The notes below the pieces were generated by a model. That model did no database searches and had not been told where the DNA came from. It was given only the letters and a program-made list of their open reading frames with translations. From Labilibacter sediminis (GTDB lineage Bacteria; Bacteroidota; Bacteroidia; Bacteroidales; Marinilabiliaceae), in contig NZ_VCHY01000007.1 in assembly GCF_005877885.1 (NCBI RefSeq), positions 227,033 to 291,032 of the forward strand: a stretch of 64,000 bases of DNA, read 5' to 3'. The position numbers were made by a program, and so were the translations under genes. The stretch's first letter is position 1. Each line of letters begins with the position of its first letter. Below are positions 26,242-36,937 of this stretch, piece after piece.

Positions 26242-28245
26242 TTAATTCTTAGGAATAGTTAAACAAAATGAAGAACCTTTACCCGGTTCACTTTCAACCC
26301 AGATTTTACCCCCGTGCCTTTCAACAAACTCCTTACAGATAATCAATCCTAAACCTGTACCTGATTCATTGTTAGTACCGTTTGTTGATACATTTGTTGA
26401 TAATTTAAACAACTTATCCTGACGATCATGAGATATTCCAATGCCATTGTCGCAAATAGCCACTGTCAGAAAATCAGCTTTATCATCATCAGGATCTTCA
26501 ATAAGATCAACATGTACTTTTCCTCCTTTTGAGGTAAACTTTATTGAATTGGTTAAAATATTGCGAAGAATAGTCATTAACATATTCCTATCTCCGTTTA
26601 CATAGGTTCCATTTTTAATATTATTTGTCAGCGTTATATCCTTGCTTTCGGAGTGTTGCTTTAAGTACGACAGTGTTTCTTTTAAAAGATCACTCAAGCA
26701 AATTTTCTCAGGTATAAAGGCTATACTTCCTCTTTGTGATTGAGACCATAACAAAAGATTGTCCAGTAAATCATGCGTATTTACCAAACCGGTACTTATC
26801 ACTTTTAAATATTTCTTTTTATCATCCTCTGTATAATTATCATATCCATTCACAAGCAAATCCGACATTCCCAACAACGAATTAAATGGCGACTTTAAAT
26901 CGTGTGCTATAATGGAGAAAAACTTATCTTTTGTAGCGATAGCAAACCCTAACTCTTTATTTGCTTCATTTAATGATTGGGTTCGTTTAGCCACCTTCTC
27001 TTCCAAAATTACATTTTGCTCTGTGACAATACGCTCGTTCTCCTGAACTGTTTTAAATAACGCTTCCTGAGCCAGCAGTTTCTCTCTTTCACTATCGGCC
27101 CTTTCCCACTCCGATCGTTTTGATAATAAATAAGAAAGAATAAATGCTTCTATTAATGTAGCAAAGGCCACATGGCTAAGTCCTAAAAAATATGGTGGAG
27201 TTCCTGTTTGAATATAAATAGCTTCGATAACAACCAACGTAAAGTAAATACCATAAGCAATGGCATAATAATAACCCATCCTGTTACCCTTTTTGCCCAC
27301 TCTAACTCCAACATATCCCATAATAAAAAACGACATTAAAGCATGTACAGTGTTTAAAGCCAGTACTAAAGTAAAAGGGATAAATGGTCGAAGCAATAAG
27401 TACATTATAAAATAACCAATAACATACTTAACTACTTTATTAACCTTACGAACATACTTTTTTGCCTCCAAAAAGGTTAAGCAATACGCGGTTTGCACAG
27501 CAACTCCAATAGTTGGTATTGTAACATACCAAAACATCATATCTAACTTTGGAAACAGATATAATATAAACCCATCCATTACCATTGAGGCATAACATAT
27601 GTATATCATTACCACAAAAGCATAAAACAGGTATATCCGGTTGCGTAATGAAAAGAAGAAAAAGATATTGGTAATAATTACAAATAGCATAAAGCCAAAG
27701 TAAAAACCATAAATTAACCTTTGGCTGTAAGTTCGTACATTATATGATTTATGCTTCCAAATTCTTAAGGGTAAAGGATGTGAGTTAGATAAAACCCTAA
27801 TATAAAATTCGGAATTGCCTTTATGTAAAGGAAATATCTGGTAATGATGAATGATATTCTTTTCATTCATCGGTATGCGATAACCTCCCTTTATAGAAGA
27901 AAAATCACCCTCCTTGTTCTTATAATAAATATCTGCTATCGGTAGTGATGCATGTGCAATTTCAAGCAATAAACTATCGGTCGTAATATTTTGCAAGGTA
28001 AATTTCAACCAATGGATTGATTCGGTATATCCAAAGTTGATAATGGACTTTTTTGAGGAGATAAATTTGTGACTAAGTTCTTTTGATGCTACTTCATTAA
28101 TACTATAAATACCTTCCTTATCTTCAAGTATCTGCACATTTTTGCCAACATCAAGAAAATCCTTTGTATTATCCCAATAAATGATTTGAGCTTTTGCACA
28201 AAGGCTAAATAAAATTAAAACTAATCCTAAAAGATATCTCCTCAT
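26242..28245 (-). CDS. 7TM-DISM sensor histidine kinase
   Basis: Membrane sensor kinase of 667 residues. Order: signal peptide (GLVLILFSLCAKAQ); extracytoplasmic 7TMR-DISM sensing domain to about 170 (IHWLKFTLQN ... LPLRIW); seven membrane segments from about 180 to 390; coiled coil; HisKA with the phosphoaccepting His in FSIIAHDLKSPFNSLLG; HATPase with N, G1 and G2 boxes (DNGIGIS; GTGLGLIICKEF). There is no receiver domain and no adjacent response-regulator gene. It starts 12 bp after the stop of the upstream 400-residue membrane protein and is probably in one operon with it and the DUF1361 gene. Confidence 0.92.
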   Translation of the reverse strand: MRRYLLGLVLILFSLCAKAQIIYWDNTKDFLDVGKNVQILEDKEGIYSINEVASKELSHKFISSKKSIINFGYTESIHWLKFTLQNITTDSLLLEIAHASLPIADIYYKNKEGDFSSIKGGYRIPMNEKNIIHHYQIFPLHKGNSEFYIRVLSNSHPLPLRIWKHKSYNVRTYSQRLIYGFYFGFMLFVIITNIFFFFSLRNRIYLFYAFVVMIYICYASMVMDGFILYLFPKLDMMFWYVTIPTIGVAVQTAYCLTFLEAKKYVRKVNKVVKYVIGYFIMYLLLRPFIPFTLVLALNTVHALMSFFIMGYVGVRVGKKGNRMGYYYAIAYGIYFTLVVIEAIYIQTGTPPYFLGLSHVAFATLIEAFILSYLLSKRSEWERADSEREKLLAQEALFKTVQENERIVTEQNVILEEKVAKRTQSLNEANKELGFAIATKDKFFSIIAHDLKSPFNSLLGMSDLLVNGYDNYTEDDKKKYLKVISTGLVNTHDLLDNLLLWSQSQRGSIAFIPEKICLSDLLKETLSYLKQHSESKDITLTNNIKNGTYVNGDRNMLMTILRNILTNSIKFTSKGGKVHVDLIEDPDDDKADFLTVAICDNGIGISHDRQDKLFKLSTNVSTNGTNNESGTGLGLIICKEFVERHGGKIWVESEPGKGSSFCLTIPKN

Positions 28246-28257
28246 GATACTCCAAAA

Positions 28258-29430
28258 TTAATCTGTAAAAGGTTCCTCCTTAAAAAATTTAGATGGTATA
28301 CCTAATAAAGTGGCAAATCCTATCCACCACAACCATACATAAATAGAGAAAGTTAAATAACCTGAATAACCTAATATAGGCATCTCAAAAATATGAAATT
28401 TATTTACATATGGAAGACTATACTTCCAATAAGCAGGTGCTTCGGTAAATAATTCACCAACCTGAGTGGCACTAAAATAATTTTGGCACTCAAGGCAAAC
28501 TCCCTGTAGTAAGTATGTTAGAGCAAACAAAAGTATTGGAGACCAGTTTCCTTTTCCTATTGGTTTAAACGGTGTCCAAACGCCTATCTTATCCAAAGTA
28601 ACTGCCAATATTATTGGAGGGGTAGCCCAAAGTGTAAAAAACAGTTGATCAGGGAAAAGTCCTCCGGCAAAAGAACCTATTAAAGATACAATGAGTAATA
28701 CTGTTTTAAACTTAGATGAAAAAGTTAATTTCCAGCCTTGTGAAAATCGTTTACTAAACTTAGGGTAAGATGTAAATAAACTATACCACTCAAATGACAA
28801 CGGTAAGAGACCTGAGGAAATTAAAATGGCATATAACAAAAATTGCTCTCTGGAAATAATATCACCCGCCGGGTAATACCATAAATCATCTACAAAAAAG
28901 TTTAAAAACTCAAAAATCATCCAACCAGATACCGAAGCCACGCCAATACCCAGCACTTCCTGAGGCACTTTACTAATTAGTGACTTACCGCCGGTACGTA
29001 CAAATACCCAACCATCAATCATTAACACAAATCCCCAAAATAAAGGCAGGTCTGACCAATGTAAATACCAGATAGGTTCTGTAGCCTTGGTCCACAATAA
29101 AACAATTGCACTTCCCCAAAAGAATAAACCTATCCAAAACCACAATGGTAATTTTACTTTAGGAATATTGGGTTGAACCGGAACTTCTACCTTTTTAAAG
29201 CCAAAAAGTTTTGGGTATATATACAACAATGCAACCGCTGCAAAACCAATTGCTATAAACACAAATACCACTAAATTAAATGGCGCTTTAGGTTCTGGTT
29301 TTAAAGGTGGATATCCAAAAAAATCCGGTGGAAAATTAAAATTAAAATGAATCCATGATCCTATCCACGGCAAGATTGCGATGGATAACATGGCTAAAAA
29401 AAGAAATGTGATTCTTCGTGTTACACTCAT
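28258..29430 (-). CDS. Multi-pass membrane protein of unknown function
   Basis: A hydrophobic protein of about 390 residues with roughly ten predicted membrane segments, many Trp residues (LPLWFWIGLFFWGSAIVLLW; HWSDLPLFWGF) and a short charged C-terminus. I do not recognise the family. The start at 29430 (MSVTRRITFLF) avoids overlap with the DUF1361 gene; an in-frame ATG at 29460 would give 400 residues with a 26-nt overlap. It lies between a DUF1361 gene and a 7TM-DISM kinase on the same strand, so all three may work together at the inner membrane. Confidence 0.7.
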   Translation of the reverse strand: MSVTRRITFLFLAMLSIAILPWIGSWIHFNFNFPPDFFGYPPLKPEPKAPFNLVVFVFIAIGFAAVALLYIYPKLFGFKKVEVPVQPNIPKVKLPLWFWIGLFFWGSAIVLLWTKATEPIWYLHWSDLPLFWGFVLMIDGWVFVRTGGKSLISKVPQEVLGIGVASVSGWMIFEFLNFFVDDLWYYPAGDIISREQFLLYAILISSGLLPLSFEWYSLFTSYPKFSKRFSQGWKLTFSSKFKTVLLIVSLIGSFAGGLFPDQLFFTLWATPPIILAVTLDKIGVWTPFKPIGKGNWSPILLFALTYLLQGVCLECQNYFSATQVGELFTEAPAYWKYSLPYVNKFHIFEMPILGYSGYLTFSIYVWLWWIGFATLLGIPSKFFKEEPFTD

Positions 29431-29434
29431 GGCA

Positions 29435-30127
29435 CTATTTATTTGTTTTGTCTGAATCATTTGAAGTAATTACTTTCTCAACCTTTACATCATTAATATC
29501 TTTAAACATCAGAAGCAGCATAAGCTGAACTCCTCCAAAAAGAAACATTAATGCATAGCTTGATAAATTACTACTGATTGGAAATAAATGATTCCATGTT
29601 TCAACAACAATTTTTACAGGATGTTTAAAAAAGTCGGCTGAAAAAAGAAATAACACGCGCCCCATGTAAAATCCAAGACAACTTAATAAAAGTGTTATGG
29701 TTATGACTGTATTTGCAAACTTCTTACCATACCTTTTTATAAAAAGATTATACATCAGTTTTAAAGAGATAAAGCCATAAAACAGAGATAACATCGCAAG
29801 AGAAAATATAATTAGCGTATCGTAATTTTGAATATCTGCTGCATCCGCACCAATGTGCTTTAAGCCACTAATCATATAAGGTGAGTTTGGATAATAAAGT
29901 ACCCAAACGAAACTAATTAGCCAGAAAAAAAATGTGTTGATCTTTTCGTAAAACACATGCATTAAATAGGCAATAAATAATGGTACAAAACCATGGAAAA
30001 GATTCAATAAAAGTGTGTCATGAATTGGTGTGTCAATAATCTGGTTACGAATAAATAAAACCAATAGGTTCACAACGGTCATTATAAGTACCACTTTAAG
30101 GTACTTAGGAATAAATAATTTCTTCAT
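29435..30127 (-). CDS. DUF1361 membrane protein
   Basis: Protein of 230 residues with about six membrane segments. The family marks are YYPNSPYMISGLKHIG, which corresponds to the PNAPYhhTDL motif of DUF1361, and FYMGRVLFLFSADFFKHP. The role of the family is unknown. It is the first gene of a minus-strand run that continues with another membrane protein and a sensor kinase. A 399-bp AT-rich gap upstream (30128-30526) contains no gene or clear structure that I can see. Confidence 0.8.
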   Translation of the reverse strand: MKKLFIPKYLKVVLIMTVVNLLVLFIRNQIIDTPIHDTLLLNLFHGFVPLFIAYLMHVFYEKINTFFFWLISFVWVLYYPNSPYMISGLKHIGADAADIQNYDTLIIFSLAMLSLFYGFISLKLMYNLFIKRYGKKFANTVITITLLLSCLGFYMGRVLFLFSADFFKHPVKIVVETWNHLFPISSNLSSYALMFLFGGVQLMLLLMFKDINDVKVEKVITSNDSDKTNK

Positions 30128-30526
30128 TAATATAGTTTTTCAAAAGGGTTTAACTTGATGTTTCCATATAAGGTTAAACAAAAGAGAATCAACAAAACAT
30201 TAAACCCTATTATTCAACTATTTAAACATGGCAACACATCAACATTATTATCAAAAATATTAAAATATTTTATAAAACAATATCTCACTTATAAAAAGTA
30301 AAACCCCAATACTACATTATTCAGGATAAATAAAGAAGAACTAATAATAATTCAACACATAAACAAATATTAGCAAAGCTATAATGCCGTTGGGATCCAG
30401 CTTTACTAATGACAATTTGCCAGAAGTGCATTAAAGGTAAAAAAAGGTAATTCGTTTTTTTAGAAAAAAGATTTAACAAAACGCTTTACAATAGACTAAA
30501 TATGTATTTTCCCATAAAATGTAAGC

Positions 30527-31303
30527 CTATTTACTAAGCCATTGCTTAAACTTAGGTGTTTTATCGATGGAAATAATCACATCAAATGGCAAAGAAGGAT
30601 CTAAATTTAGTTTTAATTTACTTTTTGAGTAAACTACAGCTTCCCTAACACTCTGAATATGAACAATACATTTTCTGTTTGCTCTGAAGAAATCCTTTGG
30701 ATTAAGCTTACTTTCCAATTGCTCTAATGTGATATGTAAATCATATTGACGACCATCACGCGCAACAATATATACCGTTTTATTTTCAGCATAAAAAGCC
30801 GCCACCTCATCAACAGTAATTGATCTAATTACATCGCGATAGTGCACCATAAAACGTTCCTGATATTCTTTTGTCTGAACTGAATTTAATATTAGCTTCC
30901 CTAAATCCTCATAGTTAATTTGAGGAGATGATTTTTGGGGATTCAGATGAATATCTCTGAACTTTTGAATGGCTTGAATTAAACGTTCCTTTTCCAGGGG
31001 CTTTAAAAGGTAGTCGACACTAACCTGCTGAAAGGCATCTAAAGCATACTGGTTAAAAGCAGTAGTAAAAATAATTGGCGTTTGAACCTTAACCTGCTCA
31101 AATATGGAGAAACTATTTCCATCGGATAAATGAATATCTAAAAATATCAGATCAACCTTTTCTTGTTTTAAAAAAGCGACTGCCTGACTTACTGAATCTA
31201 AAATATCAACCACTTCAAAATCCGTGGCAACCTTGTCTATAAAAGCCTTGAGTTTTCGGGCAGAAGGCATCTCATCTTCAACGATTAAAACTTTAACCAT
31301 CAT
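30527..31303 (-). CDS. LytTR-type response regulator
   Basis: Two-component regulator of 258 residues. The receiver has phospho-acceptor D56 (LIFLDIHLSDG), acidic pocket VEDE and K in LLKPLEKERL. The C-terminal LytTR DNA-binding domain starts near 145 (YQERFMVHYRDVIRSITVDEVAAFYAENKTVY, described here by position) and includes FFRANRKCIVHI. It overlaps the upstream kinase gene by 11 nt, so the two are translated together. Downstream position relative to the RND efflux operon suggests that it controls envelope or efflux genes. Confidence 0.93.
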   Translation of the reverse strand: MMVKVLIVEDEMPSARKLKAFIDKVATDFEVVDILDSVSQAVAFLKQEKVDLIFLDIHLSDGNSFSIFEQVKVQTPIIFTTAFNQYALDAFQQVSVDYLLKPLEKERLIQAIQKFRDIHLNPQKSSPQINYEDLGKLILNSVQTKEYQERFMVHYRDVIRSITVDEVAAFYAENKTVYIVARDGRQYDLHITLEQLESKLNPKDFFRANRKCIVHIQSVREAVVYSKSKLKLNLDPSLPFDVIISIDKTPKFKQWLSK

Positions 31304-32333
31304 TTTTAGGTATTAATGATACAAAAACACTATAAAAACCATTTTCCTGACTAACTACAGGCTCTTTGGCTCCCAACAAACTGTATTTCTCTTTTAAATT
31401 ATTAAGCCCTGTTCCTGTTGAGTCCACATTGGACTCCCGTAATTGAATATTATTTTTGACCTCAATACCTTCATCAACACTTTGTATGGTCACATCCAAA
31501 GGTTGATGACGAGAAACAATATTGTGTTTACAGGTATTTTCTACCAAAACCTGAAGTGTAAGTGGTGGTATTAAGCAAGCTAGTTTATCTGACTGTATAT
31601 CTATCTTGTAATTAAAACTTTCTTCAAACCTATATTTATACAAATCTAAATAACAAGAAATGAATTCTATTTCCTCCTCAACAGAAACCAAATCTCGTTT
31701 ATTTATAGAGAGTACATATCGATATACCTTAGATAACTTTTGAATAAATACATCCGCCTTCTCTACATCTTCATAAATAATTGATGATAAAACACTTAGA
31801 TTGTTAAACAAAAAATGATGATCTATTTGTGATTTGAGTGCCTGGTATTTAGCATCTATCTGTTGCTTTTCGAGCTGGGTTAATTTTATAGCGAGTTTAT
31901 TTTTTATTTCAACAGCCATAATCATCTCTACCAGTACCAGGTAAAACGAATTCATGACCAATGGAATAACATATACAAATTCATTATTCCTAACTACATG
32001 TCCCATTGGCAAAAGCCCCTGATTTTCTATATACAAGATTATAGAAATTCCTGTAAAAGATAGCAACAGGACAATACATGCATCTACCAAAATACGGATG
32101 ACCCAGTTTTTATTCCATGGAAGCTTTTTGTTTAACCAACGTACAAAGAAATAATAAAGGCTAAACTCCAGAATTGATTTTACGGAAACAGATAATAATT
32201 TCCCTACAACCATTAGTTTGGCTAATTCTTCATAACTCTTAAAGCCAAAATAAATCATAAAGGCAAATGATGAAAACATCATTAACATTACAAAAACAGG
32301 GACCAATAATATTTTAAACCGTCTTATTTCCAT
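31293..32333 (-). CDS. LytS-type membrane histidine kinase
   Basis: Sensor kinase of 346 residues with four predicted N-terminal membrane segments (to about 140), then the His_kinase domain with H173 in SQIDHHFLFNNLS and a HATPase end with TGTGLNNLKEKY. There is no separate sensor domain outside the membrane. Cognate partner is the LytTR regulator that overlaps its 3' end. The gene begins 33 bp after the tolC-like gene of the RND operon, so pump and regulator may share a transcript. Confidence 0.92.
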   Translation of the reverse strand: MEIRRFKILLVPVFVMLMMFSSFAFMIYFGFKSYEELAKLMVVGKLLSVSVKSILEFSLYYFFVRWLNKKLPWNKNWVIRILVDACIVLLLSFTGISIILYIENQGLLPMGHVVRNNEFVYVIPLVMNSFYLVLVEMIMAVEIKNKLAIKLTQLEKQQIDAKYQALKSQIDHHFLFNNLSVLSSIIYEDVEKADVFIQKLSKVYRYVLSINKRDLVSVEEEIEFISCYLDLYKYRFEESFNYKIDIQSDKLACLIPPLTLQVLVENTCKHNIVSRHQPLDVTIQSVDEGIEVKNNIQLRESNVDSTGTGLNNLKEKYSLLGAKEPVVSQENGFYSVFVSLIPKNDG

Positions 32334-32365
32334 TTTAAACTAATCGATTCAGCAACACCATACTT

Positions 32366-33745
32366 TTATTTTTCAGCTATAAGTTCGCCCGTAATTCTGA
32401 GCAAACTGTACTCTGCTACTTTTGCATTATACCTGGCTTCATTATAATTGTTGGCCACATCTAATAAGTTTTGCTGCGCTGTTCTAAACTCTATTGAAGT
32501 AACTCTACCCAATTGAAACATTTCTTTGGTTTGCTCAAAATTTAAACGTGCCTGTTCAAGGCTACTCTCCTGTAAAACTACGATTCTTTTTTTATAAGCA
32601 TAATCAGTATAGGCATTAGCTGCATCGCGCTCTATTTGTGCTTTTAACTGATTGGTTCGTTCCTGCTCGCTCATAATAGCCAGTTTTGCATTTTTTTCTT
32701 TAATATTCTGCTGGCGACCGTTAAACACATTAAACTTAAGCGAAACGCCTCCTGTTAATCCGTTATTTTGACTATATATTAACTGACCTGCTTCGCTATC
32801 CTGCCTGCTATACCCATAATAACTATAAGCACTTAAAGTCGGATACTTTTGAGATCTGGTGATTTTAAAATCAAGCTCGCTAATGTTTTCCTGCTTCATT
32901 TGGGCTTGTATCGAATTATTGTGAAGCATAGCCATACTCACCACATTCTCTTCGTTCAGGTCATTCCTAAAGTCAACCTGATCATTAACCAAATAGCTTT
33001 CACTCACTGAAACCCCAAGGCTTACATTTAAACTTTTAATGGTTGTCAGCATATTTTGCTCAGCCAATAACACGCTGGTACTATCGCTGTTCATATCTAC
33101 CTCGGCATTTAAAACATCAAGTTGGTTTGCCTGACCGTATGCCTTTTGATCTAATACCTTTTGATAACGCTCTTTAGATATTTTCATACTCTCTTTTGCC
33201 AAATCTAAATTCTGCTGAGCTCTGCATACCTCATAATAGTTTTGTACTACTTCTATCATGGTAGCTTCCATCTGTTGTTTAAAAACTAATTGCTGCTTAG
33301 CATCACTTGATTGCAGTTTTTTATATGTGTATACATTGCCAAACCCACTAAAAATAGTATAATCTAATCGCACATTACCATTATAATTAGTTGATTCTGC
33401 GCCATCTATCTCCTGGGTAATTACACCAACATTAGAATCACCTCCTGATCCTCCATCTCCTTCATCTGAACCTGCCGCAGCAAATTCAGCTTTAGAATCT
33501 TGCATAGAATACTCCGCTCCACCATTAACGGATAAGGATGGAAGAAGGTTAGCATTACCAATTGTGTTTTGGTTTTCAACCTGCTTTAAGGTATTGTCTG
33601 CTATTTTAAGATCGTAATTATTTGTTAGTGCAATGCTAATTGCATTCTCCAGAGTAAGCAATGAATCTACTTCCTGGGCACTAAGTTTGTGCCCGGAAAT
33701 AAGTGCAATACATACAACTGCTATTATATTTATTCTTTTAATCAT
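32366..33745 (-). CDS. TolC-family outer-membrane efflux protein
   Basis: Outer-membrane channel of a tripartite pump, 459 residues, with a signal peptide ending HKLSAQ. Long helical repeats typical of TolC are visible (VVQNYYEVCRAQQNLDLAKE in the first half; RDAANAYTDYAYKKRIVVLQ in the second). A Gly/Asp/Glu-rich insertion near residues 90-115 (GSDEGDGGSGGDSN) is unusual and probably lies in an extracellular loop. It follows the RND permease by 18 bp. Confidence 0.92.
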   Translation of the reverse strand: MIKRINIIAVVCIALISGHKLSAQEVDSLLTLENAISIALTNNYDLKIADNTLKQVENQNTIGNANLLPSLSVNGGAEYSMQDSKAEFAAAGSDEGDGGSGGDSNVGVITQEIDGAESTNYNGNVRLDYTIFSGFGNVYTYKKLQSSDAKQQLVFKQQMEATMIEVVQNYYEVCRAQQNLDLAKESMKISKERYQKVLDQKAYGQANQLDVLNAEVDMNSDSTSVLLAEQNMLTTIKSLNVSLGVSVSESYLVNDQVDFRNDLNEENVVSMAMLHNNSIQAQMKQENISELDFKITRSQKYPTLSAYSYYGYSRQDSEAGQLIYSQNNGLTGGVSLKFNVFNGRQQNIKEKNAKLAIMSEQERTNQLKAQIERDAANAYTDYAYKKRIVVLQESSLEQARLNFEQTKEMFQLGRVTSIEFRTAQQNLLDVANNYNEARYNAKVAEYSLLRITGELIAEK

Positions 33746-33763
33746 GATGATTAGCTAATTATA

Positions 33764-36700
33764 TTATTCTTCAACAGGATTTTCTTCGTTAAATTTCATC
33801 TCTTTGATGGCACTTTCCACCTCTTCGTGAGTTAGTTTTCTTCCCTTAATTAATGATTGTACTCCAACCTTTAAGTTATTGGATACTGTGAGCATTACAG
33901 GCAATAAAACAAGTGTTGTAGTAGTTGCCATAACCATTCCGTATGCTAAGGATAGCGCTACAGGAATTAAGAACTTAGCCTGCATACTTGTTTCAAATAC
34001 CATTGGCGCCATACCTACTACGGTAGTTAATGTGGTAAGTAATATTGGTCGAAAACGCGATACCCCGGCATTAATTAAAGCCTCCTTATACTTCATCCCT
34101 TCTTTTAAGTTGATATTAAAGGCGTTGATAAGTACCAAACTATCATTAATCATTACCCCAACTAAGGCTATCATACCCATGCCCGACATTAAACTAATGC
34201 TGAAACCATGAACCCAATGACCAAAAACCACACCAACAAAAGCCAAAGGAATCATACCATAAACCAATATACTTTGAGTAACCGATCGCAAGGTTAGCAT
34301 TACTATACCAAACATCAATAATAACACAATAGGAATTACAACTACTGCGGAGTCAGCTACCTTTTTTGTTTCACGTTGTTGCCCATCGTATGAAGGACTG
34401 ATACCCGGATACTTTTTAAATAATGGTTGTAAAACCTCCTTATTAATATCCGACATAATATCCGGTAAGGAAGCTCCCGGATCGCTAAGGTTTGCTTCGA
34501 GCTGAATTTCTTTTTCGAAACTTAAGTGACGAATGCTGGAAACTCCGTTTACTGTCTTTAGTGTAGCCAACTCCGATAAAGGATAAGCTGCACCATCAGC
34601 CAAACGAATTTTCATATTCTCTAACTGACCAATAGATCTACGGTTTTCATTATCATAACGCACCCAAACCTTTACCTCATCTTTACCACGCTGTACACGC
34701 TGTACCTCGTTACCAAAAAATGCATAACGCACCTGACTAATTACGTCGCGATAGGTTACTCCTAATAAATGTGCTTTTTCCTTAAGTTCAATTTCAATCT
34801 CCCGGTTACCAACAGGTGCAATATCTGACACATCGGTAAGTTCAGGACGATTTTTTAAGGATAGCTTTAATTCTTCTTTAGCCTTTTGAAGTACCTCATT
34901 ATCATCTCCTACTAAACTAAGTACAAATGGCTTTCCGAAAGGATTAAATCCTTCGTAAAGTAATGACTCAGCTCCCGGAACCTCTCCTACCTTAGACCGC
35001 ACAGCATTTATTACAGTCGCGGTAGTTGAATTACGCCTTTCGGCATCTTTCATCTGAACCTGAATCATAGCTGAATGCCCCGTACCTAAAAACTGTTGAT
35101 ATACCTTGTCGATGATGTCGTATGTTTCAATTCCTTCTTCTTTGAACTCATCGTTTACTTCCCAAATGGCATCGTAAATTCTATCAACCGACTTTTGAGT
35201 AATCTGATCTTCGGTACCTGCAGGCATTGTTAAGTTAACCGTAAAGTTATCTCCTTCTACCTCAGGAAAGAAAGTAACACCAACGACTCTACTTCGTACT
35301 GTGCCAATAGATAAAATAAACAAAGCTGTAAATACAGCCATAGTTACAGTACGGTTGGTTATGGTCCATTTTAAAAACGGACGGTAATAATGCTCTGCAA
35401 AATAGATAACCCAACGCTCGGCCCAACCCATATATTTCTTCCAGAATGTTGTTTCATTTTTACTTAAAGCTTTTGAGTGTGCTAAGTGAGACGGAAGTAG
35501 TATTAAACCTTCGATAAGAGATACAAACAAGATGAAGATAACCAGGATAGATATTTCCTTAAACATATCCCCCATTCTACCATCTAAAAATATAAATGAT
35601 GAGAACGCAATCATGGTGGTGATTACCCCGGATAATACTGCAGGCAATACTTCCATAGTACCATCAATGGCAGCCTTAATCGGATTTTTTCCCATGGTCC
35701 AGTGCCTATATACATTTTCACCGACCACAATAGCATCATCTACCAAAATACCCAGCACTAATATTAATCCGAATAACGAAAGCATATTAATGGTTACAGT
35801 AGTACCCGGAAGCATGATAAACATACCTAACAATGATATAGGAATACCTAAGGCAACCCAAAATGCAATTCGCGGATTTAAAAACAGAGATAAGAATAAC
35901 AGAACAAGCAAAATCCCTAATCTACCGTTACGAAATAACAGGTCGATACGTTGATTAAGTGTTACACTCATATCATTATTAACCGTTGCTTCAAATAAAC
36001 CTTGATCGTTATTATAAACCTCAAGATATTCTTTGATTTTATCGGTTGATGTTAAAATATCTTCATTAAAAGTATTGTTGATAACAAAAACAACAGCTTG
36101 TTTTCCATTGAAAAGTACCTGCGAAGGAGTATCGGCCCATTGATCTTTTATAGTAGCAATATCTTTAAGACGAATAACACCACTATTGGGTGTTGAACGG
36201 ATAATAATATCCTCTATACCTATACTTTCGTAACCTTTGTTTCGAACCCTGATATAAAACTCCTCTTCTCCATCCTTTACACTACCGCCTGTCATTATTA
36301 AGTTGGTAGATGAAATGGCATTGGCAATTTCGGTAAAGGTTAATTGATATGCTTCAAGCTTTCTTTCGTCTAATAATATAGCTACCTCTTCATCCGGATA
36401 TCCTCCAATTTCTACTTTCGAGATTCCATCCATTCGTAATAAGTCTCGCTCAATATCACGTGCTGTAGCTTTAAGCTGCTTTAAGCTTACCTCTTTACCA
36501 TCGGCAGCAGTAATTACAAAACTCATAGCCCTATTAACATCATCGTGCTTGTAAGTAACTACCGACTCAATATCTACAGGGAAAGATGCAATTCGTTCAA
36601 CTTCGTTTTTAACTTTTATCAGGGCCTCATCCATATCAGTACCCTTAACCATTTCCATGCTAACTGTACCGCTGTTTTCTCGCGATACAGAAGTAACACG

Positions 36701-36937
36701 CTCCACTCCTTCTACACCTTTAATGTTTTCCTCTATCTTTAAAATAGCCCCTTCCTCAACTTCTTCGGGCGATGCGCCGGGATATACAATATCTACATAG
36801 ATATTACGCTGCGGAACATTAGGGAAAAAGTTTCGTTGCATGTTATATAGGGCTATTCCCCCAAATATCATGATCATAAACATGATAAGGTTTACCGCCA
36901 ACGGAAACTTTATAAAATATGTGATAAGTTTTTTCAT
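33764..36937 (-). CDS. RND-family efflux permease (AcrB/HAE-like)
   Basis: Inner-membrane proton-driven pump of 1057 residues, the normal length. It has the two-fold RND layout with periplasmic loops (GASPEEVEEGAILKIEENI) and the TM4 proton-relay aspartates in LGILVDDAIVVGENVYRH. The second-half counterpart is MIALVGVMINDSLVLINAFN. It is closest in type to hydrophobe/amphiphile rather than heavy-metal (CusA) pumps, judged by the pair of aspartates and lack of a Met-rich site; the exported compound cannot be told. Operon order is adaptor, pump, TolC, LytS, LytTR. Confidence 0.93.
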   Translation of the reverse strand: MKKLITYFIKFPLAVNLIMFMIMIFGGIALYNMQRNFFPNVPQRNIYVDIVYPGASPEEVEEGAILKIEENIKGVEGVERVTSVSRENSGTVSMEMVKGTDMDEALIKVKNEVERIASFPVDIESVVTYKHDDVNRAMSFVITAADGKEVSLKQLKATARDIERDLLRMDGISKVEIGGYPDEEVAILLDERKLEAYQLTFTEIANAISSTNLIMTGGSVKDGEEEFYIRVRNKGYESIGIEDIIIRSTPNSGVIRLKDIATIKDQWADTPSQVLFNGKQAVVFVINNTFNEDILTSTDKIKEYLEVYNNDQGLFEATVNNDMSVTLNQRIDLLFRNGRLGILLVLLFLSLFLNPRIAFWVALGIPISLLGMFIMLPGTTVTINMLSLFGLILVLGILVDDAIVVGENVYRHWTMGKNPIKAAIDGTMEVLPAVLSGVITTMIAFSSFIFLDGRMGDMFKEISILVIFILFVSLIEGLILLPSHLAHSKALSKNETTFWKKYMGWAERWVIYFAEHYYRPFLKWTITNRTVTMAVFTALFILSIGTVRSRVVGVTFFPEVEGDNFTVNLTMPAGTEDQITQKSVDRIYDAIWEVNDEFKEEGIETYDIIDKVYQQFLGTGHSAMIQVQMKDAERRNSTTATVINAVRSKVGEVPGAESLLYEGFNPFGKPFVLSLVGDDNEVLQKAKEELKLSLKNRPELTDVSDIAPVGNREIEIELKEKAHLLGVTYRDVISQVRYAFFGNEVQRVQRGKDEVKVWVRYDNENRRSIGQLENMKIRLADGAAYPLSELATLKTVNGVSSIRHLSFEKEIQLEANLSDPGASLPDIMSDINKEVLQPLFKKYPGISPSYDGQQRETKKVADSAVVVIPIVLLLMFGIVMLTLRSVTQSILVYGMIPLAFVGVVFGHWVHGFSISLMSGMGMIALVGVMINDSLVLINAFNINLKEGMKYKEALINAGVSRFRPILLTTLTTVVGMAPMVFETSMQAKFLIPVALSLAYGMVMATTTTLVLLPVMLTVSNNLKVGVQSLIKGRKLTHEEVESAIKEMKFNEENPVEE

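Noticed and set aside
30128..30526. Small RNA or riboswitch in the AT-rich gap
   Set aside because: No clear stem, terminator or conserved riboswitch motif could be seen by eye.
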